From the NCBI GenBank assembly GCA_963662175.1, contig OY759227.1:9766501-9830500 (forward strand): a DNA stretch of 64,000 nt. Reading direction: 5' to 3'. Below, piece by piece: positions 11,078 to 20,440 of this stretch. Numbering within the stretch: the first letter of the stretch is position 1; each line of letters starts with the position of its first letter. The notes under the pieces are model-generated. The model saw only the letters and a program-made list of their open reading frames with translations, was not told the DNA's origin and searched no databases. The translations under genes and the position numbers were made by a program. The DNA is from Aradus depressus. Taxonomy: Eukaryota; Arthropoda; Insecta; Hemiptera; Aradidae.

Positions 11078-11320
11078 TCCTTATAACGATATCGCTGTAT
11101 ATATAACGATATAACAGTAGTTATAACGATATCGGTATATATATATATAATACTGTATAACGATATTACTGTAGTTATTATAACGATATCGCTATATTTA
11201 TAACGATATTACAATAGTTATAACGATATCGCTATATTTATAACGATATTACTGTAGTTATAACGATATCACAGTAGTTATAACGATATCGTTATATTTA
11301 TAACGATATTACTGTAGCCG
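11078..11320 (+). repeat. AT-rich satellite of ATAACGATAT units
   Basis: About a dozen tandem, slightly degenerate units of the type TATAACGATAT(C/T)..., alternating with TATATTTA or CTGTAGTTA spacers. The ATAACGATATCGYTAT unit is near-palindromic. The array abuts the inner end of the right inverted-repeat arm. Confidence 0.8.
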
Positions 11321-11326
11321 GTGTAA

Positions 11327-12251
11327 CCGGATTGGAAGAAGTACAATTGGTCTGAGGAAGTAGAACTATAATTAAAGATTATGTTTTAGAATAATTGATG
11401 TGGGTATGTGCATTGAAGGTGATTTGAGGTGGGTAAGTATGACTGTTCAGAGGGAGAGGCTAATGGACGTAGAATGTAGGTTTATGTATGAGTAGACCGG
11501 GTTACGATGAAAGGTCAGACGATCTAGAGAGGTTGTAGGTGTTGAACAGGGGTGAAACATGATGGCTAAAAGTAGTGGACTATGATGAAATCTAATGAAA
11601 ATTGCTTGGATGTGTGTCTGAGTAAAAGGTTATGAGGGAGAATGAGGTGGGATAATTGGGAAGTATAAATGAGAAAATTGAGATGGATTGGCTACGCCGC
11701 TATACTGAAGATAGAGAGTAGTGATTCGGAGGGAGAGCGGGGGTATTGAGATGGGGAAGCACATTGGATGTGTTAATGGACGTGGGGAGGTAAGATTAAA
11801 TCATGAAATAAAAATTGGTGAAGTATGCCTGCAACAACAGGTCTCGCCTTTTTTGAAACATGTAAACAACGACTTAATCCCTACAGATACGAAGGTCATT
11901 TCCGAACCATAGTAGATATTAAAAAAATAAATAAAAAACAAGAATTCACAAACAACACCAAAGGACAGTGTGCTCGGAATTGAAGATAAATATTTGTTCG
12001 CATATATTACTCCAATCGGACAACATACTCAATATGAAGAGCTTTGAATTATATTTTTAAATACAATACCATTCATGGTCCTGAAGGACGGCATGCTCAA
12101 AAGTGTAGGTAGGCGATTTTTCCATCATAATACTCCAGTTTAAAATAATACTGAATACAATGATGATGATGATCATGCTAGGACATGATAAGGTAGGCTA
12201 CACGAATGCAGGGTTCGACATGCTAGATCACGCAAGTGCCTGTTCAAGGTC
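11327..12251 (-). repeat. Right arm of 925-bp inverted repeat
   Basis: Reverse complement of 6505-7429 with a few substitutions. The outer end (CCTGTTCAAGGTC, ending 12251) is not followed by Gypsy sequence here, unlike the left arm, so the repeat boundary is sharp on both sides. Confidence 0.85.
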
Positions 12252-12717
12252 ACGAAATCAGTCTTAAAAAATATAGAATTTGTCACTTGATATAAGAAAA
12301 GGTATGACTTGAACGTTATATACCTAAATGTTAGATTCCTTGTACAACCATGTCACGATAGACGAGGGGCTAGCAAGCCAGGCTCCTAAACGGAAGGTGG
12401 TGAGTTGGAATCTCGTAAGGACAAGAGTTATTTTTTTTTCCTAAGAAGTCACACCTAATTGATTTAATATCAATAATAATTTGATATCTAGACGCTTGGG
12501 AGCGCTAGTGGGCTAATTAAAAAAAAAAAATTAGAGCCATAGGCGAGGGGTGGGATAAAAATTTAAAGTAGGGTTTAGAGGGAGAGCGGAAACTTATTGA
12601 TGTTTAGAGGCATGAAAAAATTTGGGGTGTAGGAGTGACAGAGTTGCCCCTGCACTGAAAAAGGATACTAACCCAGTTGCTCTTTAGCCCTGCGCTGAAA
12701 GTAACTTATCTCCCCTA
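12252..12717. other. No gene; weak tRNA-like (SINE-like) block near 12360-12435
   Basis: CTAGCAAGCCAGG and, about 30 bp later, GTGAGTTGGAATCTCG resemble degenerate A and B boxes of a tRNA-derived SINE, followed by a T-rich tail. Both boxes deviate from consensus. The rest of the stretch shows nothing. Confidence 0.25.
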
Positions 12718-13044
12718 CTAAGGTGTTACATCGCTCTTTGCGTGTGGGTTACTTGTTGTCTGAATATGTTGTTGCCGAACAGCCTTTTCCCCGAAGGTTT
12801 GGTGGAAGTAGCAGTAACTTGCTCCTTTGCTGCGAGGTCTGTTTCGGCTGCGGTCTTCGCTCCGGGAAATTCGGCTCGTGAGTTTGCCGATTTCTAGGCT
12901 CAATTTTTGTAAAATGTTTTCAAGCTGTGAAATTGGTGGAGGTCGGGACGGTGTGGAATGTTCGTTACGTACGTTAGAACCTAGACTACTCGCACTAACC
13001 TGAGGTTCCTCCGCTGATGGTTCAACTACTTTTGAATCATCCAT
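12718..13044 (-). pseudogene. Chimeric Gypsy fragment (Gag-like joined to integrase-like)
   Basis: The minus frame ends in SYCYFHQTFGEKA, which resembles the C-Y/W-x-H-xx-FGxKA signature of some insect Gypsy Gag proteins. It then runs straight into VRQQHIQTTSNPHA, which matches the end of a Gypsy integrase core (HIRTTAYHPQANG type) and is present on the opposite strand at about 13595-13640. The N-terminal part is Ser/Pro-rich. I read it as a rearranged pseudogene. Confidence 0.5.
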
Positions 13045-13132
13045 CTCTTTATCACGTCGGGTTCACCACTTTTGTGAACAGGATGTTTAAAATAATGCAA
13101 ATAGTATAATAAAATAAACGTTCACTATAATC

Positions 13133-13187
13133 ACTGTAAAACCAACATTTGTTTATTCAGAGAATAAACAAATGTTGGTTTTACAGT
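13133..13187. repeat. Perfect 26-bp hairpin with 3-nt loop
   Basis: ACTGTAAAACCAACATTTGT... (13133-13158) is an exact inverted copy of 13162-13187; the loop is AGA. It lies between two oppositely oriented integrase-like segments (12745-12790 minus, 13595-13640 plus) and so probably marks an inversion or fold-back junction. Confidence 0.9.
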
Positions 13188-13489
13188 ACAATAACCGAGT
13201 ACGGAAAATTATATTACTCAAGAAAAATAAAATAATAGTAATTGGTTTTAAGTTATAAATGTACTTGTGGGCACTATTTTTTAAACACCAGCTGTAGACT
13301 GCTACATTATCAACCATAATAAGTGTAAATTCGGGCAGAGTCAAATCGTGTTTTTGGGATATAAAATATCGTTATAGGGAGATAATCTGATTACCCAAAA
13401 CCCGCGACTATCAGAGAACAGCGTAGCTTTTTCGGGATGCTGAATTTCTATTGGGCAGTGCATTCCTCGAACATGTGCATCTGGATGTA

Positions 13490-13700
13490 TTGGACCCGAC
13501 TGCCACCTTGAATTGCACACTTTGGAGTACCAGCCCAGATGAATACCGATCAAGGTCTTCAGGTTTAACCTGACCTTTTCAGGAAACTGACGCGGCTGTT
13601 CGGCAACAACATATTCAGAGAACAAGTTACCCACACGCAAACGGGCACACCTTCCTGAAAAGCGCACTAAAATCGCACATGGAAGCGGACAACTGTAAAA
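13490..13700 (+). pseudogene. Ty3/Gypsy integrase core fragment
   Basis: The plus strand reads HFGVPAQMNTDQGLQV (about 13517-13565), then PDLFRKLTRLFGNN, and in the next frame QHIQRTSYPHANG, then a KSALKSHM segment. This is the GxP....TDxGxQF..LF..L...LG...RTT.YHPQANG...LK.AL order of the integrase catalytic core around its second Asp. Two frameshifts and a stop break it, and the catalytic Glu context is lost. Confidence 0.65.
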
Positions 13701-13819
13701 ACATATTGCCTAATGATATTAAACATTTTTGCAGAGATATTGTGAAACACTTGATAAAAATAAATATAAAACGGATGTTTTTTTAAAAAATATTGTCTAT
13801 TTCTCAAATAATATATAAT

Positions 13820-13857
13820 ATGGGAGTACTTTCGGTATTGCTACCATCTTCAGCCAC
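13820..13857 (-). ncRNA. Hammerhead-ribozyme-like motif in a PLE terminus (second family)
   Basis: Minus strand: GTGG, CTGAAGA, T, GGTAGCAATACC, GAAA, then the palindrome AGTACT (sharing the last A), C and CCAT. This fits the hammerhead core: CUGANGA box, helix II GGUA/UACC with a GCAA loop, the GAAA box, a self-complementary helix III (AGUACU) and helix I CCAU/GUGG. Predicted cleavage is after CUC. One extra U lies between the CUGANGA box and helix II, as in the PLE-1 copies. The downstream AATAGACAATATTT is shared with PLE-1 ends. Confidence 0.55.
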
Positions 13858-14074
13858 GACTTAAGAAATACTAAATTGAAGTTCAACTTGGTAGTTTACA
13901 ATCCAGACGGTAGGTAGGTATCCTTTTTCAGCCTCTACGGGGTTTTCCTATCCTTTCTGTACAGTTCATAAATGACATTTCGTCCCAAATTGGGATCCTA
14001 AAAAATAAAAAATTTCAAATAGTATGTGTTGATTAAATGCATATATGAAGTGAATTAAAGATAACAATTGTTAA
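13858..14074. other. PLE-terminus flank without gene
   Basis: Continuation of the PLE-like terminal sequence, then unassigned AT-rich DNA up to the Helitron start at 14075. No coding frame of interest. Confidence 0.4.
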
Positions 14075-17004
14075 TCTATATAATAAAAATGAATGCTAAA
14101 TTTTGCTAAGCGCAAAACTCGAGAACGGCTGGACGAATTCGGCTAATTTTTTTTTCAATTATTCGTTGAAGTCCGAGGAAGGTTCTTATGAAGAGAGTTC
14201 TTAGCGGTCAACTGGAGGGGGAGGGGGGGGGGGGGGTTAAGCACAAAAATTGCTCTAGCGCATTAACGGATGGACGGATTATCATGAAATTTCTCATGTA
14301 GTATTCTTAAAAGCCAAGTTAAAAAATAGGCTATGTGGCGTCCATAAATTTTGAACGGTATGGGGGGTTGTAAGGGGGACCTAAATATAAAGGTAGTGCT
14401 AAGTCATTAACGGATGATCGGATTGTCATGGAATTTCATACGTAGTTTTTTTAAAGGCGAAATAAAAAACGTGTGTGACGTCACAAAATAGTGAACGTGA
14501 GGGGGGGTTGTGGGGGTAGGCCTAAATATAAACGTCATTAACGGATGATCGGAAAGTCATGGAATTTGGCATGTAGTATTCTTAAAGGCCAAATTGAAAA
14601 ATAAGCTAAGTGGTATCTCAAAATTTTGAACGGGAGGGGGGGTTGTGGGAGTAGGCCTACATATGGGGGGGGGGGTGCATTAATGCAGAATGAATCTCAC
14701 ATGGAGCTTTCTAAAGATGGGATATAGCTCTAATTTTAATATGCTGGGTTTCCTAAGCATATATTACCTAGGAGGTCCACCGTTGCACGGTAAATAATAG
14801 CTATCACCAGCGTTGTTAAGCACAAAATACCTAGGGCATCCGCTGTTGCGAGGCACATACTAGCTGCGGCCCAGCATTCCTAACTACATACATACTATCT
14901 GTGTTGCCCAGCGTTCCTAAGAACTAAATTAATACCTGGTTGCACGGAGTTGCAAAGCGCATATTATCTAAGGTGTCCGGCGTTCTTAGGCTGCATCCAG
15001 AAACGAAGATGGTCAACCAAAGAAAGATTCAGATGTATCGGGAAAGTCCCATCCGAATGACGACGTGCTCAAGGTTATTTTTAACCTAAGTGAAATTTCA
15101 GCTACCCAGGTTTAGATACGTAACATACGACTCATTATCGAGTACCTGACATACGAAAAGGCCCTCGATCATAGCTTAAAGTCCAATCCGAAGGACGACG
15201 GGCTCAAATTTATTTTTATCTTCCCGATTAAAACATCTGACCTAAGTGACTTGGCTAGATTTCTAAATGGCGATCCTGAGCTCGGTAAACTCCATTCTTC
15301 AAATTTCTCGCTTTTAAACGGTTTTTAGATTTAATATTTGTAAAAACTGATGAACAACCGGGATATCTGAATCCTACACAAAAATTGAAATAAATATGCT
15401 TTTCGAAAAAAGTCGGGCTAAATACCATTCTTCAATCTTCCTGCTTTTTAACGGTTTATAGATTTAATATTAGTTAAAACTGACAGACAGATTCAGATAT
15501 ATCGGGAAAAACCCATCCGAAGGACGATGTGCTCAAGGTTTTTTTAACCTAAGTGAAATTTCAGCTACCCAGGTTTAGATACGTAACATACGACTCATTA
15601 TCGAGCACCTGACATACAAAAAGGCCCTCGATCATAGCCTAAAGTCCAATCCGAAGGACGACGTGCTCAAATTTATTTTTATCTTTTCGATTAAAACATT
15701 TGACCTAAATGCCTTTGCTAGATTTCTAAATGGCGATCCTGAGCTCGGTAAACTCCATTCTTCAAATTTCTCGCTTTTAAACGGTTTTTAGATTTAATAT
15801 TTGTAAAAACTGATGAACAACCGGGATATCTGAATCCTACACAAAAATTGAAATAAATATGCTTTTCGAAAAAAGTTGGGCTAAATACCATTCTTCAATC
15901 TTCCTGCTTTTTAACGGTTTATAGATTTAATATTAGTTAAAACTGACAGACAGATTCAGATATATCGGGAAAGTCCCATCCGAATGACGACGTGCTCAAG
16001 GTTATTTTTAACCTAAGTGAAATTTCAGCTACCCAGGTTTAGATACGTAACATACGACTCATTATCCAGTACCTGACATACGAAAAGGCCCTCGATCATA
16101 GCTTGAAGTCCAATCCGAAGGACGACCTGCTCAAATTTATTTTTATCTTCCCGATTAAAACATGTGACCTAAGTGACTTGGCTAGATTTCTAAATGGCGA
16201 TCCTGAGCTCGGTAAACTCCATTCTTCAAATTTCTCGCTTTTAAACGGTTTTTAGATTTAATATTTGTTAAAACTGATGAACAACCGGGATATCTGAATC
16301 CTACACAAGCATCGAAATAAAAATGTTTTTCGAAAAACGTCGGGCTAAATACCATTCTTCAAATTTCCTGCTTTTTAACGGTTTATAGATCTAATATTTG
16401 TTGAAACTGATAGACAGATTCAGATATATCGGGAAAAACCCATCCGAAGGACGATGTGCTCAAGGTTTTTTTAACCTAAGTGAAATTTCAGCTACCCAGC
16501 TAAATATAAAGATACCGGTAGCTCATTAACTAATGGTCGGATTATCATGAAATTTCACAGGTAGTATTCTTAAAGGCCAAATAAAAAAATAGGGTTTGTG
16601 ACCTCTCAAGATATTGAACGAAAGGGAGGATAGTGGGGGTAGACTTAAGTATATAAATAGTGGTAGCTCATTAACTAATGGTCGGATTGTCATGGAATTT
16701 CACATGTAGTAATTTCAAAACAAAATTTGGAAATTCGTTGTGACGTTTCAACTTTTTGAACCTGAGGGGTGGGGTGCATTAAGCTGAAGGAATTTCACAT
16801 GTAGCTTTCTCTTCTTCTATACACCGGAATTAAGCAGATACTAGCTGTGGTGTCTGCCGTTGAAGTACTATAAGGCTTATTCTATATGAATAATTGAAAA
16901 TTATAACATCATGAATGTACTGTCGAAGAATTGAATTGGATTCGAATGAGAGATATTAGGTGAAAAGTCAAAGTTCCTCGAGCAATGCCGGGTATTACTG
17001 CTAG
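14075..17004 (+). mobile_element. Long non-autonomous Helitron (Helitron A) carrying a 464-bp array
   Basis: The 5' end TCTATATAATAAAAATGA begins at 14075 after TTAA; the 3' end ATTACTGCTAG finishes at 17004 and is followed by T. It contains the standard leader (AAACTCGAGAACGGCTGG), G-rich modules, CCGTTGCA minisatellite units, and in the middle a separate 464-bp tandem array (15025-16500). It has no Rep or helicase gene. The next Helitron starts at 17005 with no spacer. Confidence 0.75.
15025..16500 (+). repeat. 464-bp tandem array with protein-like segments
   Basis: AGATTCAGATRTATCGGGAAA recurs at about 15026, 15489, 15953 and 16420: three full units and a partial. Each full unit contains an open stretch of about 50 codons reading EYLTYEKALDHSLKSNPKDD and then IKTSDLSDLARFLNGDPELG with few changes. 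It also contains a related shorter stretch (GKSHPNDDVLKVIFNLSEIS) ending at CAG/GTTTAG, which could be a splice donor. I cannot name the source protein; capture of exons from a host gene by the Helitron is the natural explanation. Confidence 0.6.
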
Positions 17005-17270
17005 TCTATATAATAAAAATTACTGGCTAATTTTGCTAAGCGCAAAACTCGAGAACGGCTGGACCAATTCGGCTAATTTTTTTTCTTCAAATATTCGTTG
17101 AAGTCCGAGGAAGGTTCTTATGAAGAGTTCTCAGCTGTTAATTCTAGGGATGGCGATCTGAGATAGATTAATCGAAGAATCGATGTTTGGGGTAGTAATG
17201 ATCAATGTGAACGTTGAATCGATCAAGTGAATCTATCTCAGACACACTAAAATCATTTACTTACCGTTTC

Positions 17271-17313
17271 TGTTGAGATGGCAATATCACTGTTAATATA
17301 AAAGTCACATGTT
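17271..17313 (+). repeat. Copia 5' LTR (truncated)
   Basis: 43 bp matching the start of the 3' LTR with one mismatch (TGTTG against TGTCG); then a deletion into the gag region. Confidence 0.75.
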
Positions 17314-17330
17314 AAGCTAGTGCTTATTTT

Positions 17331-18224
17331 ATGTACAAAAATCTGGAAGACAATTTCGTGAAGAAAAGTGTGCGAGTACAATTGTTTATTAGAAGAAAGT
17401 TGAGTGAAATTAAATATAACGAAAACAGCCCATTATTAAATCATCTTGTTAAGTTAGAAGAGTTGTTCGGTCAATTAAAAGATGCAAATGCTGACATAAA
17501 AGAAGAAGAAAGAGTAAGCTACATTTTACTATCATTGCCTAAATCATATGAGGCAGTGATTACAGCACTAGAAACGGTGGAAAGTTTAAAGGTGGATTTT
17601 GTGAAAGACAGACTAATGGGGGAAGAAGAAAAACGAAAGAAATCAATGGGAGGAAATCAAGATGTCGATTATGCATTCTTGTGCTACGGATGTGGTAAAC
17701 CAGGTCATAAGAAATGGCAATGTCGTCATCGACGACAGAATTATCAAGGACAAGGTAGTAGCTATGGTTTTACGAAATATAGACAAGATAATTTTCATAC
17801 ACAAGGAGACAACGGTGGAAATAGATACCAATACAACCGAGGAAGAGGTCGCAGTCAACAAGAGCATCGAGGAAGAGGACAGGGAAGAGAGTCTCACATG
17901 CTGGAAGAACTACATGACGACGCGGTATACGTATGTGAAAGAGAGGTGCTTAAGTGTGAAAATGAAAACAAGGAAAGCGTTGTGTGGTGTATGGATTCTG
18001 GGTGTACTGACCACCTGATAAACACAAAAGAGTGGTTTGTTGACTATATTGAATTGACAAAGCCGAGACAAATAGCTGTGGCCAAGAACGGAATGAGTCT
18101 CAAAGCAACAGGTATCGGAAATCTAAAAATTGTACAGTATGATAGGCAGGAAAAAGCAAGTATGTACGATAACAAATGTGTATTATGTACCGGAACTGAG
18201 GAAAAACTTACTTTCTGTATCTAA
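17331..18224 (+). pseudogene. Copia Gag and protease, 5' truncated
   Basis: The first ~110 codons match the UBN2-type capsid region of Copia Gag (LFIRRKLSEIKYNE, then LPKSYEAVITALETV); the first helices are missing. A CCHC zinc knuckle CYGCGKPGHKKWQC follows at about residue 118, then an Arg/Gly/Gln-rich tail, then the aspartic protease active site CMDSGCTDHLI at about residue 222. The frame shifts near 18180-18224; the continuation is in the next feature. In Copia elements Gag-Pol is usually a single polyprotein. Confidence 0.85.
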
Positions 18225-19104
18225 AATTGAAGAGAAAGGTTTTGAAATAGTATTTTCTAGGGGTAAGGTAAAAGTATTTAAGAACAATATATTAACAATG
18301 ATAGGAGATAAAGAAGGTAGTCTATATATTGTTGAGACATTTTGTGATATGTTAAACTGCAATTATTCATCAAAGAATGAACAAAATTTAATAAATTTAT
18401 GGCATAGACGGTTCGGTCACCTAGGGCTAAATAATTTAAAAATACTGATACAAAGAAATCTGGTTAAAGGTATGAGTGAAATTGAAAATATGCGAATTGA
18501 GAGTACGTTATGTGAGTCCTGTACCTTAGGGAAAATGACGAAATTACCATTTAACAGGAAAGGGTATAGAGCGACTAAACCGCTAGAGTTAGTACATACA
18601 GATGTTTGTGGACCAATAACACCCGAGACATGGGACGGTAATAAGTATTTTAAAACATTTATAGATGACTACACCCATTTTGTTGTCGTGTACCTAATGA
18701 AAAGCAAATCGGAAATGTTCGATAAATTTAAAAAATTTTATTATTATGCAACACGACATTTTAATACTAACTTGTTAAAACTAAAATCAGACAATGGTAG
18801 AGAATATCTGTCAAGTGAATTTTTGAAATTTTGTGAAGTGAGTGGAATAAGGTTACTACACACTGTAGCATATAATCCTGAGATGAATGGTGTAGCCGAA
18901 AGACGTAACAGAACATTAATGGATAAATCGAGAACCATAATGATTGAATCAAACGTGCGAAAGGAATTTTGGGGAGAGGCGGTACTCTACTCAAACTACG
19001 TAACGAATAGAAGTCCAGTATCAGGAAGTGAAGTAACTGCTAGTGAAATGTGGGAAGGCAGAAAACCTGATGTATCAAACATGCGAGTTTTTGGTTGCAT
19101 ATAA
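18185..19104 (+). pseudogene. Copia protease end and integrase
   Basis: It begins with the protease C-terminus (VPELRKNLLSVSKI), then the GAG-pre-integrase zinc finger (LWHRRFGHLGLNN and CESCTLGK) and the integrase core: the first Asp in HTDVCGPI, the second in KSDNGREY and the Glu in GVAERRNRTL. All three DDE residues are present. The frame is lost again near 19090-19104 after RVFGC, where the next frame continues. Confidence 0.85.
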
Positions 19105-20126
19105 TCACGTACCTAAAGAACTGAGAAAGAAACTAGACAATAGAGGGAAGAAAATGATAATGATGGGTTACTGTCAAGGAGGATATAGGCTATGGGATGA
19201 TGAAAACTATAAGATAGTGAGTGCAAGAAACGTAATATTCGATGAACGACCAAAAGTTATAGAAGAGATAGTTTATGTACAGGCTAATGAAGATAGATCT
19301 ATCGATAAAGAACCTGAAGTTAAAGAGAAAAATAAAGAACCAGAAAAAGAAACTAGGGTAATTCCTAAAATAATAATTAAAGATCAAGACCAGACTGAAG
19401 ATGATAATAGTCAGAAAAGAGCAATACAAGGTCAAGATTCAGGAAGAGTAAAGAGGAATGTTCAAAAACCTCAATGGCAAAAGGATTTCGCAATGGACAT
19501 GAGCTACGAAGACCAGAATGAATCATTATATGCTCTATTGGGAAGCCTAACTGATGTACCTAAAAACTATGAAGACATTGAAGAAAGAAAAGATAAAAAA
19601 CTATGGAAAGAAGCTGTGAAAGAAGAAATAAAAGTATTAAAAGAAAGTGAAACATGGATAACAGTTGCAGCTCCTGAAAACGTTAAGCTGATAGACTGTA
19701 AATGGGTATTTGCAAGGAAAGAAGTGAAAGACAAAGAGGTGTACAAAGCGCGATTAGTAGTAAGGGGCTTTCAACAAGAAGACAATTTTAGTGAAGTGTA
19801 TTCTCCAGTACTAAGACTTCAAACGTTAAGATCAAAATTTAGAATGAAAGATATGGGCTATGAAAATTTAACGTACTTAAGCATTGCAATAACTAAAAGG
19901 TCTGATAGTATTGTCATTGATCAGTCTAAATATTTAAAAGGTGATTGAAGTTGAACATTTGTGTACTGAAAAACAGTTAGCTGATGTGCTAACTAAACCA
20001 TTAAGCAAGAAACGATTTCTAATTTTTGTTAATCAATTAGGTTTGATAAATTTCACAAACAGTGATATTGAGGAAGAGTGTCGAGATGGCAATATCACTG
20101 TTAATATAAAAGTCACATGTTTATAA
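19095..20126 (+). pseudogene. Copia RT/RNase H remnant lacking the catalytic core
   Basis: The integrase C-terminus (KLDNRGKKMIMMGYC) leads into a charged linker and the start of RT (LWKEAVKEEIKVLKESETW, DCKWVFARK, KARLVVRGFQQED). Right after YSPVLRLQTLR the sequence jumps to FRMKDMGYENLTYLSIAITK, so the segment holding the YVDD active site is gone. A second jump at about 19940 lands in the RNase H tail (EVEHLCTEKQLADVLTKPLS). The element cannot be autonomous. Confidence 0.8.
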
Positions 20127-20154
20127 AAACTATAAAATGTTCAGTTCAATATTA
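20079..20154 (+). repeat. Copia 3' LTR (short, 76 bp)
   Basis: Starts TGTCGAGATGGCAATATCAC after a purine tract and ends CAATATTA directly before the GTTTC duplication. It is shorter than usual for Copia LTRs and may carry its own deletion. Confidence 0.7.
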
Positions 20155-20440
20155 GTTTCGTTTTATTCAGTTTTTAGTGCATGTTATTTTCTTGGTTGTT
20201 TTTAAATCTTCGCTTCTGGCAAGTTCCTCGATTTATCATTGGTTGTCATCTTTGTCATTTACTTACTGTTTCGTTTTATTCAGTTTTTAGTGCGTGTTAT
20301 CAGTTTTTTTTCCGTGTTATTTTCTTGGTTGTTGTTAAATCTTCGCTTCTGGCAAGTTTCTCGATTTATCTTTGGTTGTTTGGTTGTCATCTTTGTCATT
20401 TACTTACTGTTTCGTTTTATTCAGTTTTTACATATCTACA

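Larger units (their letters stand above)
17271..20154 (+). mobile_element. Ty1/Copia retrotransposon, internally deleted
   Basis: The 5' terminal repeat starts TGTTGAGATGGCAATATCAC at 17271; the 3' copy (20079-20154) starts TGTCGAGATGGC. The 5' LTR matches only for ~43 bp (to 17313) because the rest of the LTR, the primer site and the start of gag are deleted. A 5-bp target duplication GTTTC lies at 17266-17270 and 20155-20159, confirmed against the empty site at about 347. A purine tract (GAGGAAGA) precedes the 3' LTR. Frames inside encode Gag, protease, integrase and remnants of RT and RNase H. Confidence 0.85.
17005..20440 (+). mobile_element. Helitron B, copy 2, interrupted by Copia
   Basis: Left part 17005-17270 and right part 20155-20440 together match 97-515. 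The uninterrupted copy reads CCGTTTCGTTTTATTCAG where this one has the Copia insertion with GTTTC duplicated. The right part contains two and a half repeats of a ~115-140-bp unit including CTTCGCTTCTGGCAAGTT. Confidence 0.75.
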
